From NCBI GenBank assembly GCA_947446645.1, contig CANFHA010000004.1, forward strand, positions 186,001 to 250,000: a stretch of 64,000 nt of DNA, in the 5' to 3' direction. Position numbers and translations under genes: made by a program. Below the pieces are notes generated by a model, which was not told the DNA's origin, made no database searches, and saw only the letters and a list, made by a program, of their open reading frames with translations. Shown in pieces: positions 9,084 through 18,295 of the stretch; position 1 is the stretch's first letter, and each line of letters starts with the position of its first letter. The DNA is from Chitinophagaceae bacterium. GTDB taxonomy: Bacteria; Bacteroidota; Bacteroidia; Chitinophagales; Chitinophagaceae.

Positions 9084-9827
9084 ATGAGAGACCGTAACTA
9101 TAGGGGAGACTATAAGAAATACCTGGAGAAGAAACAGCAAGGGAGAATGTTTTTTGGCATCGGTGTGGCGCTGGTAGGAATATTATTGCTGTTGCACACT
9201 ATGGGTGTGCTCCCCTACTTCACCCTCCAGGATAGCTGGCCGGTGATACTTATTATAATTGGTACATTAATAGGGCTTAAAAGCGGCTTTCGCAGAAATG
9301 CGTGGTGGATACTGATACTCGTTGGTATCGTCAACCTTACACCGCAGTTCACACTTATGGGACAACCGTCCACCCACTATGTATGGCCGGCAATGTTTAT
9401 CATAGGCGGGCTCGCCATCGCGTTCCGCGGTCGTAAAGAAAAATGTTATCCCGGCTACAAAATGGAGTCCACCATCAATACCAATAGCACATTGAATATT
9501 GACGTAACCTTTGGCGGAAAGAAGGAAGTTGTGACCACCAAAGATTTTAGAGGCGGTACTGCAAACGTCAGTTTTGCAGGTTGCGAAATAAACCTGGCTC
9601 AGGCCGATTTTATTGAGCAGACAGCAGTTATCGAGTTCCAGGTTTCGTTTGGCGGGGTTGAAATGATCGTACCCTCTCACTGGGAGATACAGAATGAGAT
9701 CAATCCTTCCTTTGGTAGTGTCGGCGATGAGCGCACTATACAAACAGCCACTACCAACGAGACAAAAAAGATCCTCATACTCCGTGGCAACTGCTCCTTC
9801 GGCAGCATCGAAATAAAATCATACTAA
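9084..9827 (+). CDS. LiaF-like membrane protein with DUF5668 transmembrane domain
   Basis: 247 residues. The N-terminal part has four predicted membrane segments in two hairpins (MFFGIGVALVGILLLLHTMG, WPVILIIIGTLIGL, WWILILVGIVNL, YVWPAMFIIGGLAIAF), typical of DUF5668. The C-terminal ~110 residues are beta-rich (LNIDVTFGGKKEVV, FEVS-like repeats, GSIEIKSY) and resemble the C-terminal domain of LiaF, the regulator of the LiaRS cell-envelope stress system. In Bacteroidota such proteins often neighbour LytTR/LytS systems, as here with the kinase at 10280. Direct functional coupling is inference. Confidence 0.8.
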   Translation: MRDRNYRGDYKKYLEKKQQGRMFFGIGVALVGILLLLHTMGVLPYFTLQDSWPVILIIIGTLIGLKSGFRRNAWWILILVGIVNLTPQFTLMGQPSTHYVWPAMFIIGGLAIAFRGRKEKCYPGYKMESTINTNSTLNIDVTFGGKKEVVTTKDFRGGTANVSFAGCEINLAQADFIEQTAVIEFQVSFGGVEMIVPSHWEIQNEINPSFGSVGDERTIQTATTNETKKILILRGNCSFGSIEIKSY

Positions 9828-9928
9828 GCCCCTATCCCCGGCTTATTCTAAAGGAAAAAACAACTTAGGGTGAGGTCCGAAAAGGAAGATACGACGACTT
9901 TCAACTTACGACTTAAGACTAACAAAAT

Positions 9929-10231
9929 ATGAAATCATTCACTGCACAGATCATCTACCGTATTGAGTGTGAGGGCCAGCCCACAGATCAATACGAAGAA
10001 CAATGGCGGCTCATTTATGCCGACGACGAAGAACAGGGACTTTCCGCAGCACGCGAGGCGGGAAAAAATGAAGAAAGCACCTTTATTGATCGACATGGCC
10101 GCACTATATGCTGGCGTATGCTGGCCGTAAAAGATCTGCAGCCGGTAGAGCTTAAGAATGGTGGATTGCTGTTCTCCATGGTAAGGGAAGCGGAAATGGT
10201 GCCGACTCCCCTATGGGCCAGTTTTGGTTAG
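9929..10231 (+). CDS. DUF4288 domain protein
   Basis: 100 residues, soluble and acidic. The pattern AQIIYRIECEG, then QYEEQWRLIYADDEEQGL, AAREAGKNEE and WRMLAVKDLQPV, fits the small DUF4288 family, whose function is unknown. It lies about 100 bp after the LiaF-like gene and 48 bp before the sensor kinase gene on the same strand, so it may be cotranscribed with them. No catalytic motif is visible. Confidence 0.75.
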   Translation: MKSFTAQIIYRIECEGQPTDQYEEQWRLIYADDEEQGLSAAREAGKNEESTFIDRHGRTICWRMLAVKDLQPVELKNGGLLFSMVREAEMVPTPLWASFG

Positions 10232-10279
10232 GCTTTGTCGGAATTGATTTAATCTCAGATTCAATATTCTATCCACTAC

Positions 10280-11332
10280 TTGCGCACTGTAAAGAAAAAT
10301 ATTCATTGGATTGTGCTTCTGCTGATGCTTATAGTATTGGCAAAGCACATTTTCATTCTGCATAGCGTCCTGCATTTCGATTGGACGCTGTCTTTAAAAG
10401 ATGCCATTTGCAGCTGCGCTATACTCTGCCTTTCCTCATGGGGTATCATTTTGCTCATACGTGCGTATCCTACCACAGCTGTCATTACTGTTTATGGCCT
10501 GTTTATGGCGCTTGTAATCAGCGGGCTGGCCATAGGCGGGGAGTATGAAATATTAAAATGGTTCATTGGCAGTGATGACAAAGTATATGACCGCTGGCTG
10601 AAAGGCACTGTGATCGTTCGGTTCCTGTTTGTTTGGCTGTTCAACAGTTGGGTGGCAACAATAAGTGCCCTGCGCAAAAATATCGTCGCGCTGGACAACC
10701 GCTTCCAGCACCAGGCAGATGCCTCCATCCTGCTCAAGGAGGCAGAACTATTTAAGTTGCGCCAGCAGTTGCAACCCCACTTTCTCTACAATAGCCTCAA
10801 CTCCATCAGCGCACTCATCATGATTTCGCCAGACAGGGCGCAGGAAATGATTGGCAAGCTTTCTGACTTCCTGCGCAGCTCGGTGAAGCGTGAATCAGAA
10901 GAGAAGTTGCCGCTAACTGAGGAGCTACTATATATCCAATCCTATCTAGCTATAGAATCTGTACGTTTTGGCGACCGTCTGCAGGTGCAATTTGAAAAAG
11001 AATATACCGATGATGCTACCCTCCCACCCTTCCTGCTGCAACCGATTCTTGAAAATGCGATAAAATTTGGCTTATACGGTCGTACAGGCACAGTGACCAT
11101 AACCCTGCGCCTGGAGTTGCTGGGGCAGATGCTGTGCATTACGATTACCAATCCGTACGATGCAAATGCTCAGCCACCAAAAGGCACCGGCTTTGGCCTG
11201 GAAGGCGTAAAACGAAGACTATATTTGCTCTACGCCCGCACCGACCTGTTGGAAACAAAAAGCGAAGACGAAAATTTCACTACCATACTGAAAATACCGC
11301 AGCACCATGTACAAGGTAATACTGATAGATGA
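10280..11332 (+). CDS. LytS-family sensor histidine kinase
   Basis: 350 residues from a TTG start at 10280; no ATG lies nearby in frame before the first membrane helix. The N-terminal ~135 residues hold about four membrane helices. The His_kinase domain (PF06580) begins near residue 165 with LRQQLQPHFLYNSLNSI, where the phospho-accepting His follows QP. An HATPase-like C-terminus has PILENAIKFGLYG (N box) and GTGFGLEGVKRRL (G box). It overlaps the LytTR regulator gene by 26 bp, so the pair is translationally coupled. The signal is unknown. Confidence 0.93.
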   Translation: MRTVKKNIHWIVLLLMLIVLAKHIFILHSVLHFDWTLSLKDAICSCAILCLSSWGIILLIRAYPTTAVITVYGLFMALVISGLAIGGEYEILKWFIGSDDKVYDRWLKGTVIVRFLFVWLFNSWVATISALRKNIVALDNRFQHQADASILLKEAELFKLRQQLQPHFLYNSLNSISALIMISPDRAQEMIGKLSDFLRSSVKRESEEKLPLTEELLYIQSYLAIESVRFGDRLQVQFEKEYTDDATLPPFLLQPILENAIKFGLYGRTGTVTITLRLELLGQMLCITITNPYDANAQPPKGTGFGLEGVKRRLYLLYARTDLLETKSEDENFTTILKIPQHHVQGNTDR

Positions 11333-12044
11333 CGAACCACTGGCAAGACAACTTTTAAAAACACTGATGGAACCTCATAAAGAACTGGAAGTGGTTGCAG
11401 AATGCGGAGATGGCTTTGAGGGTTTCAAAGCTATTCAGGAGCTCAATCCTGACCTTATTTTCCTTGATATACAGATGCCACGCCTCAATGGTTTTGAGAT
11501 GCTGGAATTGTTAGACAATCCGCCCTCCGTAATATTTACCACTGCGTTCGACGAATATGCCCTCAAAGCTTTTGAAGCCCATGCCGTAGACTACCTGTTA
11601 AAACCGATCATTAAGGACAGGTTTGAAAAAGCCCTGCAGAAATGGCTGCAACAAGCACCGGCCAAAGAACACGCACACGTGAGTCCACTGCTGGAAAATA
11701 ATGTTTACGAAGGTTACCAGCACCGCATAGTAGTAAAAGACAACAGCCTCATTCGCATTATTCCCGCCCAGGACATCTACTACATAGAGGCCAATGATGA
11801 CTATATTAAGATATTTACAAAAGACGGCAGCTATCTGAAAAAAAGCACCCTCTCCCATATTGAGCAAACGCTCGATCCGCAGCAATTTGTTCGCGTACAT
11901 CGCTCCTATCTCGTGCCTGTAAGCCAACTGATGCGAATAGAGCCTTATGAAAAAGAAAGCCACATAGCGCTCCTGCACTGTGGCGCGAAAGTAACGGTAA
12001 GCAAAAGCGGAATGGCAAAACTTAAGACATTATTGGGTTGGTGA
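11307..12044 (+). CDS. LytTR-family response regulator
   Basis: 245 residues. The receiver domain (1-120) has DDEPLAR, the phospho-acceptor Asp in PDLIFLDIQMP, and the conserved TAFDEYALKAFE and DYLLKPI. The C-terminal LytTR DNA-binding domain (about 140-245) shows YYIEANDDYIKIF and FVRVHRSYLVPV. It overlaps the cognate kinase gene and is followed by a strong hairpin terminator. LytTR proteins bind paired ~9-bp direct repeats; no such site was identified here. Confidence 0.94.
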   Translation: MYKVILIDDEPLARQLLKTLMEPHKELEVVAECGDGFEGFKAIQELNPDLIFLDIQMPRLNGFEMLELLDNPPSVIFTTAFDEYALKAFEAHAVDYLLKPIIKDRFEKALQKWLQQAPAKEHAHVSPLLENNVYEGYQHRIVVKDNSLIRIIPAQDIYYIEANDDYIKIFTKDGSYLKKSTLSHIEQTLDPQQFVRVHRSYLVPVSQLMRIEPYEKESHIALLHCGAKVTVSKSGMAKLKTLLGW

Positions 12045-12057
12045 TATACTCAATCAA

Positions 12058-12092
12058 AAGTAGGGGGTGAAAATTTTCACCCCGTACTTTTT
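12058..12092. terminator. Bidirectional terminator between convergent genes
   Basis: AAGTAGGGGGTGAAAA and TTTTCACCCCGTACTT pair almost perfectly around a minimal loop, with T-rich flanks on the plus side (TTTTT to 12092) and A-rich sequence on the other. It serves the LytTR gene (plus) and the giant T9SS gene (minus), which converge here. Confidence 0.75.
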
Positions 12093-12107
12093 ATGTGCCC
12101 AATCTCC

Positions 12108-15100
12108 CTATTTCCTTATCTCCACCTGCTCATGCACTATACCGCTATTCGACTTAATAGTCACCAGGTAAATACCTTCAAGCAACGATGGCAGGTCAAT
12201 GCGGGTATTACCTGAACCAGCAGTAATGCCGAACACTGTTGAAAACACAGCTCTTCCTGCTATGTCTGTGATGATAACATCAGCCTTCCCAACCGTATAA
12301 TATTTCCACTTTATGTTCAGTTCACTCGTTGCCGGGTTTGGATATAATGTCAGTTCTGCATCTGGATTCAATTGTGCAACACCAGTGCCGGTTACATTTA
12401 TATAAACAGAGTTGTAAGACGAATATCCGCCACATACTCCGCTGCTCATTATCTGGCAAGACACTGAATCATGGTTACTGAAGATGCTGGAATACGTAGC
12501 ATTCGTAGCGCCTGCAATTACGGCACCGTTTACTATCCACTGATAAGCAGGTGCCACTCCGGCACCGGTAACTCCAGCAGTGAGCGTTACTACCTCGCCA
12601 GCGCTTACACTGAGGCCCGGGCTGGCGCTTATAGAAACAATAGGTATCAAAGGCAGCTCCGCTACAATGGTAACCGCATGCGTCACCGTATCCGGAGATG
12701 CACAGTTTGCATGGCTGGCCATGGTTACCCGTACCACATCACCGTCCGCCGGCACATAGCTGTAGGTAATACCTGTTATCACGTCCACTCCGTTCACAGC
12801 CCATTTGTAAAAGGGAGAAACACCACCATCTACAGGTACGGCTATAAATATATCTGCAGAACCGGTACATATAGTATCACCGGGCGATGCAGTGATACCT
12901 ACCGACGGATGAACGGTTACACTAACGCTGATAGGCTGTATAGCATACACCGCGCCACAACTGTTAGATACCGTGTAAGAAATGGTAGTGCTGCCCGGTG
13001 ACAGCCCATGCACTGATCCCGTGATGCCCACAGATGCTACCCCCCCCGTGCTTGTGCTCCATGTACCGCCAGTCGCAGTAGCCGTAAAGGTCATTGGCGC
13101 TCCAATGCATATTATGGCTGGCCCGGAAATAGTTCCCGCCACTGGTAAAGGATCCACCGTTACAACTACCGAAGCAGAATCAGCACCACAGGCATTAGCC
13201 ACAATGTAAGTGATACCTGCCGTACCGGCTGCTATACCGCTCACCGCTCCACCAGCCACGCTTGCTATACCTGTTGCATCACTGCTCCACGTGCCTCCGG
13301 CCAAAGCATCGCTCAATACAGTCGCCGAGCCAGCACACACCGTCGTAGTGCCACCGATAGGTGATACTACGGGAACGGTATTTATCGTAACAACTTTCGT
13401 TGCCGTGCGCGATGCGCAGCTATTCAACACCGTATAACTGATCGTATCAAGTCCTGGTACAAGACCGCTAACAACGCCACCCGTCACCGATGCATGGAGA
13501 TTGCTGGCACTCCAAAGTCCACCAGTAGTTGCATGGGCCAATGTGTCTGCAGTACCTGCACATAGGCTGCCCAGTCCCGTAATAGTAGCAATCCCTATCG
13601 TATTTTGCACCATATTGGTCATCACTACTTCGTTATCGTCAAAGTAAATACCTGCTTGATTTGCAATGATGTTGCCATCAGTAACTGTAGTTCTCGCTTT
13701 GATGTTGAAGATTACCATTCCATCAGCATGATTATGATGTGACGTATCAAGCAGGTTGATATGAGGGAAATCAAACTTTACGATATTATATCCACCATCG
13801 TGAAGTATCGAAATATTCATTGGCGCTGACGCCGTAACTATTGACAAACTGGAAGGGTCAAGATTCCCGGACAATGTATCCAGTATACTAACGTTATGCG
13901 CCGTATCATTGCCTGTATTCTCAAACATAACCTTATACTCCAGTGGCGTGCATGGTAGTATATACCCTTCAGGCGAGACAGCCATATCATTAGGGTCCCA
14001 CGACGATTTTACCGTATCACACCTTACTATCATGTTATTCTCCGGGTTTATATCCCCAACCGATGGTGAAACGGAGATCATCGTATGCACCGTATCTCCT
14101 GGTGTGAGCCACCCCATAGCGGTTGGCCGCTCCAGGTATAAAGTCACCAGCCTGCTTGCACCTGCTTCAAGTGGGTCAAGGTTCCATGTAAGCGTATTAC
14201 CTGCAACAGATGTAGGCAGCGGGTCAGTATAATTAGAACTGTAAATAGTAGGGTTGAAATTATACTTGCTATTGTAACCTATGGTTAGCACCGGGGCGAT
14301 AGATGAACAATAGGTGTTTGTAACAACGATATTTGTTAGTTGGGTATGCCTGCCTGAGGTATTTGACGAGCTAATGCCTAGGTCAAAACCGGTTGAAGAA
14401 GTACAGGGAAGTGCAAACCACTTCACAGTATCGATATTTACGTAGGCACTCAATGTATCATAAATTACACCAGTAGCCGGGCAGGAGACCGCGCTGCCTG
14501 CAGCAAGCGTTAATACCTTTATAGCATAAACAGCACCCGCAACGCCATATACTTTGTAATAAAAACCACTGGTTACAGAGATCGTATCTATAGCCACTCC
14601 ACTGGAATCTATTTCAACACTTATAGGAGAGGTATTATTAATATCGCCGGCATCAAATACGCAGTTGCTATTGTTATCATAGTAAAACTGCACCGCAAGC
14701 GTTCTGCAATATGAATAATCGTAAGGAAAGGAAATAGAATCTACTGCCGCCGCACCGCTATATAATACCTGCTTTACATAATAGTTTCCCGCTGAGCTAT
14801 ATGCATGGTAAACGTCAGCATATGATAATGTAGTCGATGTTAGCCCCTCACTTGATGAGGTGCCATCGCCAAAATAAGTAGTAACAGTATAACCGGGTGC
14901 TATACCACAAATGCTGATATAAAAATGGGCCAGTGCACATACGGTATCCGGCATAGTAATCGCGTTGTGCGTTACAATGATGCTAGGCGCATTTATATAT
15001 ACATTAGACGAATACCCCGTCAAACCGCTGGAGGGGCATGTTAACTTACATCTGTAGTACTGCGATACCGGTGGCGCATAAGTATAGGTATCTGTTGTGG

Positions 15101-16190
15101 CGCCTGATAGGTCTGTCCAGGTAGTTCCATCCGCCGATATTTGCCATTGATAATTAATTGCGGTCGAGACTGTGGCGCCCGCTAAGCTGAGCACACTGGA
15201 ATATCCCGGGCACAATGAGGTAACGCTGGCCATAGCTGAACCCCCTGCCGGGGTGCCCGTGCAGGTGCAGTTAATAACAGTTATACTAGCCGCAGCAACC
15301 CCCGACACGGTCGTATACAGGATAGTGTCTGTTCCAGGCGCTATGCCGGTCACCACGCCATCGGTCCCAATTGTTGCCAGTGAGGTATTAACACTGCTCC
15401 ATACCCCACCCCCTATCCCATTTGTAAGCGCTATTGTCGATCCCTCACAAACGGAGGGAGGCCCAACTATCGGCGCTACAAAAGGATAAACAGTTACACT
15501 AAAGGTGACAAAGCAGCCGGTTGAAATAACATAAGTGATAATTGCCGTACCCGGTGTCACACCAGTTAAAATACCGTCAGTATTAGTAATGGTTGCAACG
15601 GCAGGATTGCTGCTCACCCATGTCCCACCGAGTGTAATATCTGATAATACGACTGTCTCGCTGGGTATAAAAGTATTCCTACCAGTAATAATGGAGGGCA
15701 AACGATTAACCGTAACCTCCGAAACTGCAGAACAACCTGTAGGTAACGTGTATGATATATATGCAGATACCGTATCTAGCACTGTAACTAAACCAGTAAG
15801 CGCGCTCACCGTCATAATTGCGGGACTGCTGCTACTCCACGTCCCACCCGGCACCGCATCCGAAAATGAAGTAGTGCTACCCGGGCAAAGCGAAAGCGGT
15901 CCCGTTATTGCCGGCGGCAAGGGATTCACAGTAACTACAGCTGTAGACGAGCCAAGCCCCGTAGTATAAGTGATCTCCGCAGTACCAGCCGCAATGCCAG
16001 AAACCACACCAGTGGCGCTGACAGAGGCCACCCCTGCGGCCAAAGTGCTCCACGTTCCGCCGGCGCTGGTATCACTCAGCGTGGTTGTTGAGCCAGCACA
16101 CACGGCAAGTGTTCCCGTTATGGGTCCCACAGCAGCAAAGGCTGAAAAAGAAAAAATCAAAGCAGTCAGGGTAAAGATGAGGTTCTTCAT
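12108..16190 (-). CDS. Giant T9SS surface protein with Big_2-like repeats and DUF7619-like domain
   Basis: 1360 residues. After a signal peptide (MKNLIFTLTALIFSFSAFA) come about four Ig-like repeats of ~70 residues. Each repeats a C-x-GS...LSD..GGTWSS...G.V.GI.PGT..I.Y pattern (bacterial Ig/Big_2 type). A central block of ~450 residues contains an Ig-like WQISADGTTWTDL segment and a DUF7619-like region (WDPNDMAVSPEG, YKVMFENTGNDTAHNVSI). Three more Big_2-like repeats and two Ig-like modules follow. The C-terminal ~80 residues (LTLYPNPATSELNIKW ... GIYLVTIKSNSG) are a T9SS sorting domain. An adhesin or surface-structure role is inferred from architecture. Repeats at the protein level make recombination-driven length variation likely. 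Confidence 0.88.
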   Translation of the reverse strand: MKNLIFTLTALIFSFSAFAAVGPITGTLAVCAGSTTTLSDTSAGGTWSTLAAGVASVSATGVVSGIAAGTAEITYTTGLGSSTAVVTVNPLPPAITGPLSLCPGSTTSFSDAVPGGTWSSSSPAIMTVSALTGLVTVLDTVSAYISYTLPTGCSAVSEVTVNRLPSIITGRNTFIPSETVVLSDITLGGTWVSSNPAVATITNTDGILTGVTPGTAIITYVISTGCFVTFSVTVYPFVAPIVGPPSVCEGSTIALTNGIGGGVWSSVNTSLATIGTDGVVTGIAPGTDTILYTTVSGVAAASITVINCTCTGTPAGGSAMASVTSLCPGYSSVLSLAGATVSTAINYQWQISADGTTWTDLSGATTDTYTYAPPVSQYYRCKLTCPSSGLTGYSSNVYINAPSIIVTHNAITMPDTVCALAHFYISICGIAPGYTVTTYFGDGTSSSEGLTSTTLSYADVYHAYSSAGNYYVKQVLYSGAAAVDSISFPYDYSYCRTLAVQFYYDNNSNCVFDAGDINNTSPISVEIDSSGVAIDTISVTSGFYYKVYGVAGAVYAIKVLTLAAGSAVSCPATGVIYDTLSAYVNIDTVKWFALPCTSSTGFDLGISSSNTSGRHTQLTNIVVTNTYCSSIAPVLTIGYNSKYNFNPTIYSSNYTDPLPTSVAGNTLTWNLDPLEAGASRLVTLYLERPTAMGWLTPGDTVHTMISVSPSVGDINPENNMIVRCDTVKSSWDPNDMAVSPEGYILPCTPLEYKVMFENTGNDTAHNVSILDTLSGNLDPSSLSIVTASAPMNISILHDGGYNIVKFDFPHINLLDTSHHNHADGMVIFNIKARTTVTDGNIIANQAGIYFDDNEVVMTNMVQNTIGIATITGLGSLCAGTADTLAHATTGGLWSASNLHASVTGGVVSGLVPGLDTISYTVLNSCASRTATKVVTINTVPVVSPIGGTTTVCAGSATVLSDALAGGTWSSDATGIASVAGGAVSGIAAGTAGITYIVANACGADSASVVVTVDPLPVAGTISGPAIICIGAPMTFTATATGGTWSTSTGGVASVGITGSVHGLSPGSTTISYTVSNSCGAVYAIQPISVSVTVHPSVGITASPGDTICTGSADIFIAVPVDGGVSPFYKWAVNGVDVITGITYSYVPADGDVVRVTMASHANCASPDTVTHAVTIVAELPLIPIVSISASPGLSVSAGEVVTLTAGVTGAGVAPAYQWIVNGAVIAGATNATYSSIFSNHDSVSCQIMSSGVCGGYSSYNSVYINVTGTGVAQLNPDAELTLYPNPATSELNIKWKYYTVGKADVIITDIAGRAVFSTVFGITAGSGNTRIDLPSLLEGIYLVTIKSNSGIVHEQVEIRK

Positions 16191-16251
16191 TAGGTTGGTT
16201 TTAGAAGTTGGTTTAGGTATCGTATTAAAAGGCGTAAAGGCAGGCAGAATG

Positions 16252-16280
16252 TTAGCCCGATAAAAATATTTATCGGCTAA
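16252..16280 (-). promoter_or_regulatory. Inverted repeat in the leader of the giant T9SS gene
   Basis: TTAGCCCGATAAA (16252-16264) pairs with TTTATCGGCTAA (16269-16280), a 12-bp stem with one bulged C and a 4-nt loop, centred about 75 bp before the ATG at 16190. There is no T-run on the coding strand, so it is more likely an operator or structured leader than a terminator. Confidence 0.4.
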
Positions 16281-16451
16281 GAACAGGAACCAGATGTATC
16301 ACTGGGGTAATACCGCGAAAGATTTTAATTGCCTCTTGGGCAAATAATATGGTCGGTGTCATTTGGTGTGTGTGTTTAGAGTGTGTTTACTAAAGCATAT
16401 AGCGAAACAATAATTATGCCAAATTTTAACTTTCTATTGAAAATTACAATA

Positions 16452-16484
16452 AATAAAAAACCGCCTCAAAAAACTTTGAGGCGG
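16452..16484 (-). terminator. Rho-independent terminator of the 16513-16899 gene
   Basis: CCGCCTCAAA (16461-16470) pairs with TTTGAGGCGG (16475-16484) around a 4-nt loop. On the minus strand it is followed by TTTTTTAT. It ends the DegT-membrane protein transcript. Confidence 0.85.
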
Positions 16485-16512
16485 AGTTAATTCTATTTAT
16501 TCCAATTTAGCC

Positions 16513-16899
16513 TTAGGCCATTGGGTCATTTATTTTGTCCATCCAGTGCACTTCTGGCTCCTTTTTATCAGGCCTACGGTTTAGTATGTATCTGATCAAC
16601 AGATAACCACCCAACCCAAACAGCTCCACAGTGATCAGGTGCAGCGGATTGTCAGAAAAAGCCTGAACAATTTGCTGGGCGATAGCTTGCTTCGTCTTTA
16701 CATCCACTGAGCTTAGCTGTTGCATGTTTACGTTTTTAGCGCAAAACACCATGGCAACAAACACAAAGCCGATAAAATAAGTAACAGTTACACAAACTAG
16801 CGTAATTACAGACCATAAGACCGCGTTCTGGGCTTTTAGCTTTGCTCTCATACCGTTTTTATAGGTAAGATAAGCGAGTAACACGAGGTCAAAATACAT
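16513..16899 (-). CDS. Small membrane protein of unknown function
   Basis: 128 residues with about three predicted membrane helices: near the N-terminus (FDLVLLAYLTY), around 28-50 (VLWSVITLVCVTVTYFIGFV) and near 88-105 (LITVELFGLGGYLLIRYIL). A charged C-terminal tail follows. I do not recognise a family. It starts 3 bp after the stop of the DegT-family gene, so the two are almost certainly cotranscribed, and a strong terminator follows. No catalytic motif is visible. Confidence 0.65.
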   Translation of the reverse strand: MYFDLVLLAYLTYKNGMRAKLKAQNAVLWSVITLVCVTVTYFIGFVFVAMVFCAKNVNMQQLSSVDVKTKQAIAQQIVQAFSDNPLHLITVELFGLGGYLLIRYILNRRPDKKEPEVHWMDKINDPMA

Positions 16900-16902
16900 C
16901 AG

Positions 16903-18108
16903 CTATATTGATTTCATAAATTCAGTGACACTCTCCATAACATGGCTTATCTGAGCCTCGTTCAGGCCATGATGGCAAGCCAATAGCATACCACCGCGCA
17001 TTACACGGTCACTCTCAGGATAGCCATTCTTAGATACTTTGCTCGCCAAATGCTTAAAGCCCGGCTGACGAAGTATATTACCTGTAAACACCGTACGGGT
17101 CTGTATATTCCTCTTCTCCAGGAAAATCTGCAGATCGCGGCGGATGAATGGTGCGCTCTCACGAATAGTAGAGGCATAAGCCAGCCAGCCGGTACGTGAG
17201 TTTGGCAATTGTTTTGGCAGTATAAAGAACTCTTCATATTGCTTGAAGAACTCCAGCATGCGGTTATAATTAGCCGTTCGGGTATCTATATTCTTATTCA
17301 GCTTATCCAGCTGCACAAGGCCAAAGGCAGCACCAAGCTCTGAAGGCTCAATGTTGTATCCCGGCTCTTCAAACACGAATTTAGCATCATAAGGTATACC
17401 ATCAACCTCCACATTAAAGCGGTTCTCAATCTTTTCAGACTCTACGAACAGCGATGAACTGCGACCCCAGCTGCGCAACAGGCGGCCGCGGTTGTAATAC
17501 TCTTCCGAATTAACACACAGCATACCGCCATTGCCCGCACAGTTTATGATGTGCGAACCATAGAAGCTAGTCGTGCTCATATCCGTATACCGGCCAGATG
17601 ATGCTCCCTCTATTTCAGCGCCAATCGTATCAGCAGAATCTTCGAGAACAAACAAGTTGTGCTTGTCGGCTATCTCACGCAGTCTTTTCCAGTCAGCCAG
17701 ATTACCCATTAGGTTAGGTATGATCATCGCCTTGGTTTTAGGCGTTATCATTTCTTCCACCTTATTGGGGTCAATATTATAAGTGCCTTCTTCCACATCT
17801 ACAAAGGCGGGTATCCAGCCTTTCTTCACCTGTGGGGCTACTGTGGTTGAAAAAGTAAGGGCCGGGGTAATGATCTCACTGCCAGCCTCATAATTCAGAA
17901 GGTCGGCTGCCAGGTATAGCGCCGATGAGCCACTGTTCACACCAATACCATATTTCTTCTGGTAAAGATCCGCAACGCGGCTTTCCATCTCACGGACATT
18001 CTTGCCCATTTGGGTCGATGTGCGGAGCACATTCACTACCGCTTCTACTTCTTCTTCCCCATGTACTGTTCTGCCGTAAGGCACATGTATATAATCTGTT
18101 TGTACCAT
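16903..18108 (-). CDS. DegT/DnrJ/EryC1-family PLP enzyme, ColD/E1-like (Lys replaced by His)
   Basis: 401 residues from the ATG at 18108. An in-frame ATG at 18156 lies upstream of a likely -7 element (18134-18141), so the shorter start is chosen. Fold-type I motifs are present: GVNSGSSALYLAADLL, PNLMGNLADWKRLREIAD and VLEDSADTIGAEIEG. At the PLP-lysine position the protein reads SFYGSHIINCAGNGGM. The expected Lys is His (codon 17551-17553), as in the sugar 3-dehydratases ColD and E1 (DdhC/AscC). The E1 iron-sulfur Cys cluster is not seen, which favours a ColD-like 4-keto-6-deoxysugar 3-dehydratase. No sugar-pathway neighbours lie nearby. The substrate is unknown. Confidence 0.85.
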   Translation of the reverse strand: MVQTDYIHVPYGRTVHGEEEVEAVVNVLRTSTQMGKNVREMESRVADLYQKKYGIGVNSGSSALYLAADLLNYEAGSEIITPALTFSTTVAPQVKKGWIPAFVDVEEGTYNIDPNKVEEMITPKTKAMIIPNLMGNLADWKRLREIADKHNLFVLEDSADTIGAEIEGASSGRYTDMSTTSFYGSHIINCAGNGGMLCVNSEEYYNRGRLLRSWGRSSSLFVESEKIENRFNVEVDGIPYDAKFVFEEPGYNIEPSELGAAFGLVQLDKLNKNIDTRTANYNRMLEFFKQYEEFFILPKQLPNSRTGWLAYASTIRESAPFIRRDLQIFLEKRNIQTRTVFTGNILRQPGFKHLASKVSKNGYPESDRVMRGGMLLACHHGLNEAQISHVMESVTEFMKSI

Positions 18109-18133
18109 TTTATAAAAGATGAATTTTAGGTTG

Positions 18134-18141
18134 CGAAGATA
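18134..18141 (-). promoter_or_regulatory. Probable -7 element for the DegT-family gene
   Basis: The minus strand reads TATCTTCG, one mismatch from TAnnTTTG, 25 bp before the ATG at 18108. It supports that start over the one at 18156. Confidence 0.35.
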
Positions 18142-18232
18142 ACAGTTTACACTCAATTATTAGGTTAAAAAATGTTAGCGGCCATGCTCCTATTGTTACA
18201 ATTAATACCGCATCTGAAACTTGGATTGCCTG

Positions 18233-18271
18233 TAAAAAAATAGGCCGGCCGGGTTTTACCCCAAGCCGACC
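18233..18271 (-). terminator. Terminator of the T9SS surface protein gene
   Basis: On the minus strand GGTCGG..GGG pairs with CCC..CCGGCC (18243-18271, one G-T pair and small internal loop), followed by TATTTTTTT (18241-18234). It lies 25 bp past the stop at 18296. Confidence 0.6.
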
Positions 18272-18295
18272 ATTTATTAAACATGCATCTTTAAA

